NCBI GenBank assembly: GCA_945874585.1
Contig: CAMCHB010000017.1
Coordinates: 1-15,677 of the forward strand
Direction: 5' to 3'
Source of the DNA: an uncultured Clostridium sp.
GTDB lineage: Bacteria; Bacillota; Clostridia; TANB77; CAG-508
Length of the DNA: 15,677 nucleotides
The position numbers and the translations under genes were made by a program. Positions 7,459 to 15,355 of the stretch are shown here, in pieces. Below the pieces are notes generated by a model. It made no database searches and had not been told where the DNA came from. It saw only the letters and a list, made by a program, of their open reading frames with translations. The first letter of the stretch is position 1. Every line of letters starts with the position of its first letter.

Positions 7459-8295
7459 ATGAAAAAAATATTTGTTGCCATACTAATGACAATAGTTGTC
7501 ATGAGTATGTGTGTATTTACCGTACAAGCAGCAGCTAGTGTAAAAGTACAAATGGCTCTTGATAAAACAACTGTAAAAGCAGGAGATACTGTTACTCTAA
7601 CCATTTCAACAAGTGATTTTGTGGACGTTTCTGGAGATGGTATATTTGCTATAAGTGGAAAATTCGTATTTGATAAAGATACATTTGAAACTTTAACAGC
7701 CAATGATATTAAAACAGTTAATGGCTGGGGAACACCTCAATTAAGCAGTGATGCTTCACAAATTATTGTAGATCGTAACAATTTTACCAATCAACCAGGT
7801 GAAGTTATGGAAGTTACCTTACATGTAAAGAGTACAGCAGCAACCAATAAAAATGTTGAAATTCGTATGAATAATGTAGCCATTACGTATGATGGTGGAG
7901 CTACAAGTCCAGATATTACAGTTGGTGATGTTGTTTCAACAATCGCAGTGGAAGGAACAAGCGTTGATCCAGATCCTGTTCAACCAGATAATCCATTGGA
8001 TAATACAACAGGAGGAAACAATAATAATAATAACAATCAGGGTGATAATAGTGGTGTCTTTGGGAATAATGTACCATCTTTGAACAACATTGGTGGAAGT
8101 ACAACAAATCCAATAAGTGGAAACAACACACAAACACCAGGTACCAACGGAAATGGTTCAAATTCAGCTGGAAATGGTAAACAAGTATCATCTTTACCAA
8201 AAACAGGAACAAATGGTATAATTGCACCAATGATAATATTACTTGCGGTTTCTGGTATGATTGCATATATCAAATATCGTAAAATGGATGTATAG
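7459..8295 (+). CDS. LPXTG-anchored single-cohesin surface protein
   Basis: A 278-residue wall-anchored protein. Residues 1-24 are a signal peptide (VQA end); 27-166 a cohesin with the FETLT..DIK signature; about 168-245 a flexible linker rich in Asn, Gly, Ser and Thr, including a run of seven Asn (187-193); 246-250 the sortase motif LPKTG; then a hydrophobic segment and a short basic tail. Sortase would link it covalently to peptidoglycan, giving a cohesin well away from the membrane, unlike the first gene of the operon. Start: ATG 7459 after AGGAGGG, 10 bp behind the peptidase stop. It is the last gene of the operon and is followed by a terminator. No sortase gene is visible here. Confidence 0.88.
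   Translation: MKKIFVAILMTIVVMSMCVFTVQAAASVKVQMALDKTTVKAGDTVTLTISTSDFVDVSGDGIFAISGKFVFDKDTFETLTANDIKTVNGWGTPQLSSDASQIIVDRNNFTNQPGEVMEVTLHVKSTAATNKNVEIRMNNVAITYDGGATSPDITVGDVVSTIAVEGTSVDPDPVQPDNPLDNTTGGNNNNNNNQGDNSGVFGNNVPSLNNIGGSTTNPISGNNTQTPGTNGNGSNSAGNGKQVSSLPKTGTNGIIAPMIILLAVSGMIAYIKYRKMDV
8194..8208 (+). other. LPKTG sortase recognition motif
   Basis: Codes for residues 246-250 of the wall-anchored cohesin protein. It is followed by a hydrophobic stretch and the tail KYRKMDV, the standard three-part cell-wall sorting signal. Confidence 0.92.
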
Positions 8296-8313
8296 ATGTA
8301 TAAAAATAAATAT

Positions 8314-8345
8314 AAGGGACTGATAATTTTTCAGTCCCTTTTTTT
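8314..8345 (+). terminator. Rho-independent terminator of the cohesin-dockerin operon
   Basis: A perfect 10-bp stem (8314-8323 with 8331-8340) with a 7-base loop is followed by a T tract to 8345. It ends only 13 bp before the mutY start codon, and the mutY ribosome binding site begins at 8348. Confidence 0.9.
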
Positions 8346-8347
8346 AT

Positions 8348-8355
8348 GGGGGAAG
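8348..8355 (+). promoter_or_regulatory. Ribosome binding site that fixes the mutY start
   Basis: GGGGGAAG lies just upstream of ATG 8359. A frame-compatible ATG at 8296 would place the terminator hairpin inside the coding region and add 21 residues unlike MutY, so 8359 is preferred. Confidence 0.75.
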
Positions 8356-8358
8356 AAT

Positions 8359-9411
8359 ATGAACGAAATAGAAAGAATTCAAAAAATAGTAGATCCAATT
8401 GTAAAATGGTATCAGGAAAATGCACGTCCATTACCATGGCGAAAAGATCAAGATCCGTATCATATTTGGATTTCAGAAATTATGTTGCAACAAACAAGAA
8501 TTGAAGCTGTCATAGATTATTATCATCGCTTTTTGCAGGCATTACCAACTTTACACGATTTAGCCAATGTGCCAGAAGAAAAGTTACTAAAATTGTGGGA
8601 AGGATTAGGTTATTACAATCGTGCTCGCAATTTAAAAAAGGCTGCTCAAATGGTAGAGGAAAAATACGGAGGAACTATGCCAAAAAGTTATGACGAACTT
8701 GTCAAATTGCCAGGAATTGGTGAGTATACAGCCGGAGCAATCAGTTCCATTAGTTATGGAGAACCAGTTCCAGCAGTAGATGGAAATGTATTGCGTGTGC
8801 TTCACCGTGTTACAGCTAACGAGCAAGATGTACTAGAGCCAAAAGCCAAAACCTATATGCGAAAAAAATTATTACAAGTCATGCCAAAAAAATCTGGAGA
8901 TTTTAATCAAGGTGTTATGGAATTGGGAGAAAATATATGTTTACCCAATGGAGATCCTTTGTGTGAAAAATGCCCGATTCAAGAGTGGTGTTTGGCATAT
9001 CAAGAGAATTTAACAGACGAATTACCGGTTCGTATTCAAAAGACCAAAAGAAAATTAGAACAAAAAACAGTATTTTTGCTAAAATGGCAAAACCAAATTG
9101 CAATTCAAAAGAGAAAAGAAAAGGGTTTATTGGCCAATTTATATGAATTTCCGAATGCAGAAGGTTATCTTAACAAAAAAGAAAGAGAAAAACAAATAAA
9201 ATCATGGAATTTAGGCAAAATAATGAATGAAAATGGTATCAAAAACTATAAACACATTTTTTCTCATGTTGAATGGCACGTAAAAAGTTATGAAGTAGAG
9301 GTTGAAAAAAAATCGGATGCATTTATTTGGGTTACAGTGGATGAGTTGGACACACATTATGCAATTCCAGGAGCATTCAAGCCAATTAAGGATTTTCTCA
9401 TGAGAAAATAA
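8359..9411 (+). CDS. mutY: A/G-specific adenine DNA glycosylase MutY
   Basis: A 350-residue base-excision repair enzyme that removes adenine mispaired with 8-oxoguanine. Visible landmarks: PLPWR near the N terminus, catalytic Glu40 in ISEIMLQQT, the helix-hairpin-helix LPGIGEYTAGAI (117-128), catalytic Asp141 in VDGNVLRV, and four iron-sulfur Cys at 194, 202, 205 and 211 (spacing C-x7-C-x2-C-x5-C; one residue longer in the first gap than the E. coli C-x6-C). The C-terminal NUDIX-like domain (about 225-350) keeps the FSHVEWHVKSY signature that helps recognise 8-oxoG. Length is normal. It precedes the fructose genes by 31 bp, with no evident functional link. I see no dedicated promoter between the upstream terminator and its start. 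Confidence 0.95.
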   Translation: MNEIERIQKIVDPIVKWYQENARPLPWRKDQDPYHIWISEIMLQQTRIEAVIDYYHRFLQALPTLHDLANVPEEKLLKLWEGLGYYNRARNLKKAAQMVEEKYGGTMPKSYDELVKLPGIGEYTAGAISSISYGEPVPAVDGNVLRVLHRVTANEQDVLEPKAKTYMRKKLLQVMPKKSGDFNQGVMELGENICLPNGDPLCEKCPIQEWCLAYQENLTDELPVRIQKTKRKLEQKTVFLLKWQNQIAIQKRKEKGLLANLYEFPNAEGYLNKKEREKQIKSWNLGKIMNENGIKNYKHIFSHVEWHVKSYEVEVEKKSDAFIWVTVDELDTHYAIPGAFKPIKDFLMRK

Positions 9412-9442
9412 AAATTGCCAAAAAAGCAAGTAAGGAGGCAGA

Positions 9443-10354
9443 ATGATTTATACGGTAACATTTAATCCGGCATTGGATTATTTAATGGAAGTTGATACTT
9501 TAAAAATTGGTCAAGTACAAAGAAGTAAACAAGAAAATTTATTACCAGGTGGCAAAGGAATCAATGTTTCTATTGTGTTGACAAACTTGGAAATTCCCAA
9601 TATTGCGTTAGGCTTTAAAGCTGGATGGGTAGGAGAACAAATTCAAAAACTATTGCAAAAGGATAAAGTTCAGACAGAATTTTATCCTTTAACAGAAGGA
9701 AATTCTCGTATCAATGTCAAGATAAAAGGACAAGAAGAAACTGCCATCAACGCAGATGGTCCCATCATTCCACAAGAAAAATTGAATGCATTATTTGAGA
9801 AAATGGATCAGTTACAAGCAGGGGATTTTTTAATTTTATCGGGGAGTATTCCAATTTCTGTGCCAGATGATATTTATAGCCGTATATGTCAGAGAGTTTC
9901 GGGGAAGAATGTAAATGTAGTGGTTGATGCAACAGGCGAATTATTGTTACAGGTATTACCTTTTCATCCCTTTTTAATAAAACCCAATCACATGGAACTC
10001 GGAGATATCTTTGGCGTTTCAATTCATACAGTGGAGGAAGTCATTTTTTATGGAAAAAAATTAAAACAAAAAGGAGCACGTCAAGTTTTAGTATCAATGG
10101 GAAGAAGAGGAGCTGCTTTGATTGACGAACAAAACCAGGCACATTATTTCCCAAGTGTACAAGGGAAAAAGATTACATCTGTTGGTTCAGGAGATTCGAT
10201 GGTAGCTGGTTTTGTAGCTGGCTATTTACAAAATCATGATGAAAAAGAAGCTTTGCGTCTAGGAATTGCAGCAGGAGCTGCTAGTACATTTTCAAAGGAA
10301 TTGGCAACCAAAGAAGAAATTATGAGGCGACTTTCGCAAGTTACTCCTTTGTAG
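9443..10354 (+). CDS. fruK: 1-phosphofructokinase (PfkB family)
   Basis: A 303-residue cytosolic kinase of the ribokinase/PfkB family that converts fructose-1-phosphate and ATP to fructose-1,6-bisphosphate. Seen: N-terminal TVTFNPALDY, the GGKGINVS substrate motif (36-43), and the C-terminal anion-hole motif GSGDS with catalytic base Asp251. Length is typical. The product call over tagatose-6-phosphate kinase (LacC) rests on the next gene being a fructose-type PTS transporter, which makes fructose-1-phosphate. Start: ATG 9443 after AAGGAGG (9432-9438). It lies 54 bp before fruA. No DeoR-type FruR repressor gene is in the window, unlike many Firmicutes fru operons. Confidence 0.92.
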   Translation: MIYTVTFNPALDYLMEVDTLKIGQVQRSKQENLLPGGKGINVSIVLTNLEIPNIALGFKAGWVGEQIQKLLQKDKVQTEFYPLTEGNSRINVKIKGQEETAINADGPIIPQEKLNALFEKMDQLQAGDFLILSGSIPISVPDDIYSRICQRVSGKNVNVVVDATGELLLQVLPFHPFLIKPNHMELGDIFGVSIHTVEEVIFYGKKLKQKGARQVLVSMGRRGAALIDEQNQAHYFPSVQGKKITSVGSGDSMVAGFVAGYLQNHDEKEALRLGIAAGAASTFSKELATKEEIMRRLSQVTPL

Positions 10355-10408
10355 AAATACTGTAAAAAGAATAAATCGAATGAGCACACCACCAAAAGGA
10401 GGAGACAA

Positions 10409-12343
10409 ATGAAAATTACGGATTTACTAACCGAAGATGCTATTGATTTACAGGTAAAAGCGCAATCAAAGTCAGATTTGATTCATCAAATGGTAAATTT
10501 AATGGATCAAACGGGTGAAATCACGGACCGAAATCATTATGAAACCTTGGTGCTAGAACGTGAAAAAGTAGGAAGTACAGGAGTAGGAGAAGGAATTGCG
10601 ATTCCGCATGGTCAAGGAAAAGTTGTCAAAAAACCAACATTAGTTGCCGCTGTTATTCCAGATGGTGTAGATTATGATGCATTAGATGAAAAGCCTGTTT
10701 ATTTGGCTTTTTTATTGGCGGTACCGGACAAGGAAGATTCGACTCATCTGGAAATTTTGAGTCGTTTATCTACTTTACTTATGAAAAAAGAATTTCGCGA
10801 AAGATTAAGACAGGCCAAAACCAAAAAAGAATTTTTGCATGTAATCGATGAAGCAGAAAATCAAATGGAGACATCTGAAAAAGACAATGCGCATCAAACG
10901 TATGATGTGGTAGCCATTACAGCTTGTATTACAGGAATTGCCCATACATACATGGCAGCAGAATCATTGGAAACAGCAGGAAAAGAGATGGGCCATTTGG
11001 TTAAGGTAGAAACACATGGACAATCTGGCGTAAAAAATGACTTAACAGAGGAAGAGATTGCACAGGCAAAAGCAGTTATTATTGCATCAGAGATTGATAT
11101 TGATTTAAGAAGATTTCAAGGAAAGCGTGTGTTAATAGCACGTGTGTCCGATGGCATTCATAAGCCAAAAGAATTGATTGAAGAAGCTCTTTATTCACCG
11201 AAAGTTTCTGTTTATCATGGACATTCCAAACAGGAAGAAGAGGAAGAAACCGAGAAACAGGAAGGTGTTTGGGGAAAATTATATCGTTCTTTGATGAATG
11301 GTATTACGTATATGTTACCATTTGTAGTAGGTGGTGGAATTCTAATTGCACTTGCTTTTTTGGTGGATGATAAATCAATTGATCCATCTAATTTTGGAAT
11401 GAATACACCACTGGCAGCGTTCTTAAAAACAGCGGGTGGTTACGCTTTTGATTTTATGCTTTGTATCTTGGCAGGTTATATTGCCATGGGATTAGCCGAT
11501 CGACCAGGTTTGGTTGTAGGTTTTGTAGGTGGTGCAATTGCAAAAACTGGAACAACCTTCTCTTCTTTGGCAGATTCTAGTGATCCATTGGTAAGTTCCG
11601 GCTTTTTAGGTGCTTTGCTAGCAGGCTTTTTAGCAGGCTTTTTCGTTCTCCTTTTGAAACGAATCTTTGCTCGTTTACCACAAAGTATAGAAGGTATCAA
11701 GACCATTTTGATTTATCCTGTTTTAGGGGTATTGGGAATTTCTTTCTTAATGATTGCCATCAATCCATTTGTAGGAGCTATCAATATAGCTTTAAACAAT
11801 TGGTTAAACAGTTTACAAGGAGCCAATAAAATCTTATTAGGAGCCATTTTAGGTGGTATGATGTCAGTGGATTTGGGTGGACCAGTTAATAAAGCCGCCT
11901 ATACTTTTGGAACTGGAATGATTGCAGAAGGTCATTATGATATCATGGCTGCTGTTATGGCAGGCGGAATGGTTCCACCATTGGTAATTGCACTATTGGC
12001 GACCTTTTTTCCAAAAAGATTACCGGCCAAAGAACGCTCTTCTGCACTTGTCAATTATGTCATGGGACTATCTTTTATTTCAGAAGGAGCTATTCCATTT
12101 GCTTCTGCTGATCCAATTCGTGTGCTTGTTTCTTGTATCATTGGTTCTGCTATTACAGGCGCATTATCAATGTTATGGGATTGTACTTTAATGGCACCGC
12201 ATGGAGGCATTTTTGTCATTGCGACAGTAGGACATCCTCTTTTGTATTTAGCGGCAATTGCTATTGGTTCTATAGTGGGAATGCTCATATTGGCTGCTTG
12301 GAAGAAAAATGTAGGAGAAAAGGAGGAGACTCATGCAAAGTAA
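10409..12343 (+). CDS. fruA: PTS fructose transporter subunit IIABC
   Basis: A 644-residue membrane protein that imports fructose and phosphorylates it to fructose-1-phosphate. The IIA domain (about 1-150) has the phosphorylation site His67 in AIPHGQGK. The IIB domain (about 165-265) has Cys173 in the ACITGIAHTYMAAE loop typical of fructose IIB. An acidic linker (EEEEE, 276-280) leads to the IIC channel (about 288-635) with multiple hydrophobic segments and the GGGILIALAF and PHGGIF motifs. Domain order A-B-C and length are normal for Firmicutes FruA. Start: ATG 10409 after AAAGGAGGAG. Its 3' end overlaps the HPr gene by 11 bp, indicating translational coupling. Mannose-like substrates for the same family cannot be excluded. 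Confidence 0.93.
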   Translation: MKITDLLTEDAIDLQVKAQSKSDLIHQMVNLMDQTGEITDRNHYETLVLEREKVGSTGVGEGIAIPHGQGKVVKKPTLVAAVIPDGVDYDALDEKPVYLAFLLAVPDKEDSTHLEILSRLSTLLMKKEFRERLRQAKTKKEFLHVIDEAENQMETSEKDNAHQTYDVVAITACITGIAHTYMAAESLETAGKEMGHLVKVETHGQSGVKNDLTEEEIAQAKAVIIASEIDIDLRRFQGKRVLIARVSDGIHKPKELIEEALYSPKVSVYHGHSKQEEEEETEKQEGVWGKLYRSLMNGITYMLPFVVGGGILIALAFLVDDKSIDPSNFGMNTPLAAFLKTAGGYAFDFMLCILAGYIAMGLADRPGLVVGFVGGAIAKTGTTFSSLADSSDPLVSSGFLGALLAGFLAGFFVLLLKRIFARLPQSIEGIKTILIYPVLGVLGISFLMIAINPFVGAINIALNNWLNSLQGANKILLGAILGGMMSVDLGGPVNKAAYTFGTGMIAEGHYDIMAAVMAGGMVPPLVIALLATFFPKRLPAKERSSALVNYVMGLSFISEGAIPFASADPIRVLVSCIIGSAITGALSMLWDCTLMAPHGGIFVIATVGHPLLYLAAIAIGSIVGMLILAAWKKNVGEKEETHAK

Positions 12344-12599
12344 AAAAGTTACATTAAAAAATAAAAACGGATTGCATGCAAGACCAGCTACAGAATTGGC
12401 TAAACTGGCTATGCAATTTCCTTGTCGCATTTTGTTTATAACAAAGGGTCAAACAATTGATGCAAAGTCACCTCTTATGCTTTTATCAGCCGGATTGGAA
12501 AGGGGAACTGAAATCAAAATTGAATGCGATGGTGAGAAAGAAAAAGAAGCTTTAGAAGCTTTGGTGAATGCTTTTGAAAATCAATTTGGAGAAAAATAA
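12333..12599 (+). CDS. ptsH: Phosphocarrier protein HPr
   Basis: An 88-residue cytosolic phosphocarrier that takes phosphate from enzyme I on His15 and passes it to IIA domains. The active-site signature GLHARPAT (13-20) is intact with Arg17. The regulatory site Ser46 of Gram-positive HPr is present, but is followed by Pro47 where Ile or a similar residue is usual. Cys31 is an uncommon residue. Start: ATG 12333 after AAGGAGGAG inside the fruA 3' end. The gene sits between the fructose transporter and enzyme I. It may be the general HPr or a paralogue dedicated to fructose; the window cannot tell. Confidence 0.93.
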   Translation: MQSKKVTLKNKNGLHARPATELAKLAMQFPCRILFITKGQTIDAKSPLMLLSAGLERGTEIKIECDGEKEKEALEALVNAFENQFGEK

Positions 12600-12600
12600 A

Positions 12601-12610
12601 GGAGAAGGAG
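12601..12610 (+). promoter_or_regulatory. Ribosome binding site that fixes the ptsI start
   Basis: GGAGAAGGAG lies 5 bp before ATG 12616. An upstream in-frame ATG at 12568 lies inside ptsH and would add 16 residues unlike enzyme I, so 12616 is preferred. Confidence 0.75.
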
Positions 12611-12615
12611 AAAGT

Positions 12616-14328
12616 ATGGAGCAAACTCTATATGGGAAAGGTGTTTCAAAAGGGATTGGAATCGGAAAAGCGAAAATTATAGAAACACAAGAAGTTGGCG
12701 TGAGTGAATTTAAGATTGAAGATACCGAAAATGAATGGCACTTTTTACAAGATTGCTATCAAAAGGTAATACAGGAAACAGAAACATTGGTAAATGGGGC
12801 AACTGGTACGCAAAATGAAATTATGGAGGCTTATGTCATGCTTTTGAAGGATCCATCTTTATTAGCGGAAGCCAAAAAAATGATTGAGCAAGAAAAGTAC
12901 AATGCGGGCTATGCTGTAAAAAAGAGTTTTTCGAATTTGGCTCAGCATTTTGAAGAAATGAAGGATCCTTATTTTGCAACGAGAGCATCCGATATTTTAG
13001 ATATGGGGAATCGCATTATTGCTCAAATGGTACAGCAAGAAGAAATAGATTTAGAACATTTAGAAGACCATACGATTTTAATAGGAAAAGAAATAACAGC
13101 CTCTCAAATTGCCAAAGTCAATTTACAACAAATAGCAGGTATCATTTTACAAGAAGGAAATGAAAATTCACATGTTTCCATTATGGCAAGAACCAATGAA
13201 ATTCCAACCATTGTGGGGGCAAGAGATTGTATGAAAATACAAGATCAGGAATTTTTAGCTATGGATGGAGAATGTGGAGAAATTACGATACATCCTTCTG
13301 AAGAAACAATTACACAGTTGCGAAAAAGACAAGAGAAATGGTTAGATAAAAAAGAGAGCTTAAAACAATACCTGCACAAGGTATCTCAGACAATAGATGG
13401 CAGAAAAGTAGAAATTTATGCGAACATTGGACATCCACAAGATATGAAAAAGGCTTTGGAAAATGGAGCAGAAGGTGTGGGATTGTTTCGCAGTGAGTTT
13501 TTGTATATGGAATCAGATCATATGCCAACTGAGGAAGAGCAGTTTCAGGCTTATCAGGAAGTATTAAAAAGTGCAAATGGAAAAAAAGTCATTATTCGTA
13601 CTTTGGATATTGGGGGAGACAAAGATTTAAAATATTGGCAATTAGAACCAGAAGAAAATCCATTTCTGGGTTATCGAGCGATTCGTATTTGCTTGGCAGA
13701 GCCATCTATTTTTAAAACACAGTTGCGTGCCCTGTATCGAGCAAGTCAATTTGGCCAGTTAGCCATTATGTTTCCGATGATTTCTTCTTTGGATGAAATT
13801 AGAGAAGTAAAAAAAATTGTCAAAGAGACACAAATAGAACTAGAAAAGAGTGGAGAAAATTTTGATTCCCATGTTCCTTTAGGAGTTATGATTGAGATTC
13901 CATCCTCTGCTCTGATGGCAAAGGAGTTGGCGAAAGAATGTGACTTTTTTAGCATTGGAACCAACGATTTGATTCAATATACATTGGCTGTTGAGAGAGG
14001 AAATGCAAAAATTGAAAAATTATATACCAAATACCATCCAGCGGTCATTCGTTTTATTCAAATGGCAATTGAGGGGGCACATCAGGCCAATATTCCATGT
14101 GGTATGTGTGGAGAAGCTGCAGCTGAAAAGATTTTTATCCCACTCTTAATGGGATTGGGCTTAGATGAATTTTCCATGAATCCAAGTCGTATTTTAAATA
14201 CCAGAAGATTGATTTGTAAGCTGGAAGAAAAAAGTTGCCAAGAGCTAGCCAATCAAGTTTTACAACTTAAAACAGCAAAAGAAATAAAAGATTGCTTGAT
14301 AGCCTATAAGCAAGACCATCATTTATAA
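12616..14328 (+). CDS. ptsI: Phosphoenolpyruvate-protein phosphotransferase (PTS enzyme I)
   Basis: A 570-residue cytosolic enzyme that autophosphorylates from PEP and charges HPr. Landmarks: N-terminal GKGVSKGIGIG (8-18), phosphorylated His186 in NSHVSIMAR, the PEP-binding GLFRSEFLYM (289-298), GGDKD (333-337), SIGTNDLIQY (446-455), and catalytic Cys498 in CGMCGE. Length is normal. The loop before the active His reads EGNEN where most EIs have GGRT or a close variant. It lies 16 bp behind ptsH and ends the operon just before a terminator. Together with fruK, fruA and ptsH it makes the fructose pathway self-sufficient from PEP to fructose-1,6-bisphosphate. Confidence 0.95.
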   Translation: MEQTLYGKGVSKGIGIGKAKIIETQEVGVSEFKIEDTENEWHFLQDCYQKVIQETETLVNGATGTQNEIMEAYVMLLKDPSLLAEAKKMIEQEKYNAGYAVKKSFSNLAQHFEEMKDPYFATRASDILDMGNRIIAQMVQQEEIDLEHLEDHTILIGKEITASQIAKVNLQQIAGIILQEGNENSHVSIMARTNEIPTIVGARDCMKIQDQEFLAMDGECGEITIHPSEETITQLRKRQEKWLDKKESLKQYLHKVSQTIDGRKVEIYANIGHPQDMKKALENGAEGVGLFRSEFLYMESDHMPTEEEQFQAYQEVLKSANGKKVIIRTLDIGGDKDLKYWQLEPEENPFLGYRAIRICLAEPSIFKTQLRALYRASQFGQLAIMFPMISSLDEIREVKKIVKETQIELEKSGENFDSHVPLGVMIEIPSSALMAKELAKECDFFSIGTNDLIQYTLAVERGNAKIEKLYTKYHPAVIRFIQMAIEGAHQANIPCGMCGEAAAEKIFIPLLMGLGLDEFSMNPSRILNTRRLICKLEEKSCQELANQVLQLKTAKEIKDCLIAYKQDHHL

Positions 14329-14367
14329 AAAAATAACAAAGTTTGAAATGAACTTTGTTATTTTTTG
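14327..14367. terminator. Bidirectional terminator between ptsI and the HAD gene
   Basis: A perfect 10-bp stem (14334-14343 with 14351-14360) with loop TGAAATG is flanked by an A run on the left and a T run on the right. It can therefore end the plus-strand PTS operon and the convergent minus-strand HAD gene. The A run overlaps the ptsI stop codon. Confidence 0.92.
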
Positions 14368-14390
14368 CATAATGGGAAAGCTATCCATTC

Positions 14391-15191
14391 CTATTTGCTT
14401 AAGATTGATTGTTGCATCCAATTTTCTAAAAAATGGGCAACCCCATCTTCGTTGTTAGAAAGAGCAATGTGGTTTGCTTTTTCTTTTAATTCAGGTACCG
14501 CATTTTGCATGGCAACACAAGTACCGGCAACTTCAAACATGGATAAATCATTGTAATCATTCCCAAAAACGAGGGTGTTTTCTTTGACAATGTTTAAATA
14601 TTGATTTAATTTTGTGATAGCATTTCCTTTTGAAACATTTTCATTTCCAAGACTAATCCAGGCTTCATTTGGATTAACTTCTTTTTCCAAAACAAGAGTA
14701 GTTTTCAAATGATGATCAAAATACTGTTTTGCTTTTTGAATGACAGTTTCATTGGAATCAAGTAGCAAAATTTGAATGGTTGGATGATCTTGCAAGAAAT
14801 GTTCCATGTTTTCTGGAAAATATAATTCTTGTGGATGCTTTTTGTATAGTGTAACAAATTCTAGAGCACCAGAACCTGCAGCTAATCGAATATGATGCTT
14901 TACAGCATATTGGTATATTTGATAGAAATCCTGTTCTTCAATGGTTAAATATTGAAGGGTTTCTTGTGTTTGGTAATTATAAATTTCAGCACCATTGGAA
15001 GAAATAAAAAAACGATCACCATGAACTTGAGGCATAATATCTTCAATTAAGTAACGTGGCCTTCCGGTACATAACACCACTTTATTTCCTAAATTCATAA
15101 AATGAGAAAGTGTCTGTTTTGTTTTCTCAGAAATAACACCTTGATCATTTAACAAAGTGCCATCACAATCTATATAAGCAATATATGACAC
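14391..15191 (-). CDS. Cof-type HAD-superfamily phosphatase
   Basis: A 266-residue cytosolic hydrolase of the Cof/subfamily IIB type, which dephosphorylate sugar phosphates, FMN-like or other small phosphates. Motif I is DCDGTLL (nucleophile Asp8, Asp10), motif II has Thr42 in LCTGRP, motif III is Lys188 in NVSKGNAI, and motif IV is GNDYNDLSMFE with Asp212 and Asp215. The cap lies between motifs II and III, as usual in this subfamily. The start is GTG at 15191, 7-8 bp from AAGGAGG. It faces the PTS operon and shares its terminator. The exact substrate cannot be read from sequence. Confidence 0.92.
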   Translation of the reverse strand: MSYIAYIDCDGTLLNDQGVISEKTKQTLSHFMNLGNKVVLCTGRPRYLIEDIMPQVHGDRFFISSNGAEIYNYQTQETLQYLTIEEQDFYQIYQYAVKHHIRLAAGSGALEFVTLYKKHPQELYFPENMEHFLQDHPTIQILLLDSNETVIQKAKQYFDHHLKTTLVLEKEVNPNEAWISLGNENVSKGNAITKLNQYLNIVKENTLVFGNDYNDLSMFEVAGTCVAMQNAVPELKEKANHIALSNNEDGVAHFLENWMQQSILSK

Positions 15192-15230
15192 GAGTCTTCC
15201 TCCTTTTCTATGATTTTATTTGCTTGTAAT

Positions 15231-15259
15231 ATTTTAGACTATTTTTGTGTATTTGGCAA
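15231..15259 (-). promoter_or_regulatory. Promoter of the HAD phosphatase gene
   Basis: On the minus strand, TTGCCA (plus 15254-15259), a 17-bp spacer and TAAAAT (plus 15231-15236) form a good sigma-A-type promoter about 40 bp upstream of the GTG start. Confidence 0.7.
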
Positions 15260-15326
15260 GGGGGAAAGAAAAAGGCAACGAAAATTGAAAATGGTAAAAT
15301 TAAATTACCGTTTTTAGATAAATAAA

Positions 15327-15355
15327 AAGACACATAATTAAACTTATGATACAAT
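15327..15355 (+). promoter_or_regulatory. Extended -10 promoter for the divergent 3'-end gene
   Basis: AAGACA (15327-15332), a 17-bp spacer and TACAAT (15350-15355), preceded by TG at 15347-15348, form an extended -10 promoter. Expected transcription start is near 15362, about 30 bp before the ATG at 15394, which has AAAGGAAAG in front. A weak inverted repeat (GGTAA at 15293-15297, TTACC at 15305-15309) lies upstream and could be an operator. Confidence 0.6.

Noticed and set aside
8018..8038. AAT/AAC trinucleotide run in the wall-anchored cohesin gene as a phase-variation switch
   Set aside because: It has only four perfect AAT units, and length change by one unit stays in frame, so it could only vary the Asn linker. 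It is more simply a low-complexity linker.
7916..8273. Several long open frames on both strands in the linker region of the wall-anchored cohesin gene
   Set aside because: They arise from the low-complexity Asn/Gly/Thr-rich coding sequence, have no good start signals and encode unlikely proteins.
8296..8358. N-terminal extension of MutY from ATG 8296
   Set aside because: It would translate through the terminator hairpin, lacks a ribosome binding site, and adds residues absent from the family. The start at 8359 has a good SD.
10355..10408. Catabolite-responsive element or separate promoter between fruK and fruA
   Set aside because: No match to the cre consensus or to a convincing -35/-10 pair in these 54 bp, so the gene is better read as part of the same transcript.
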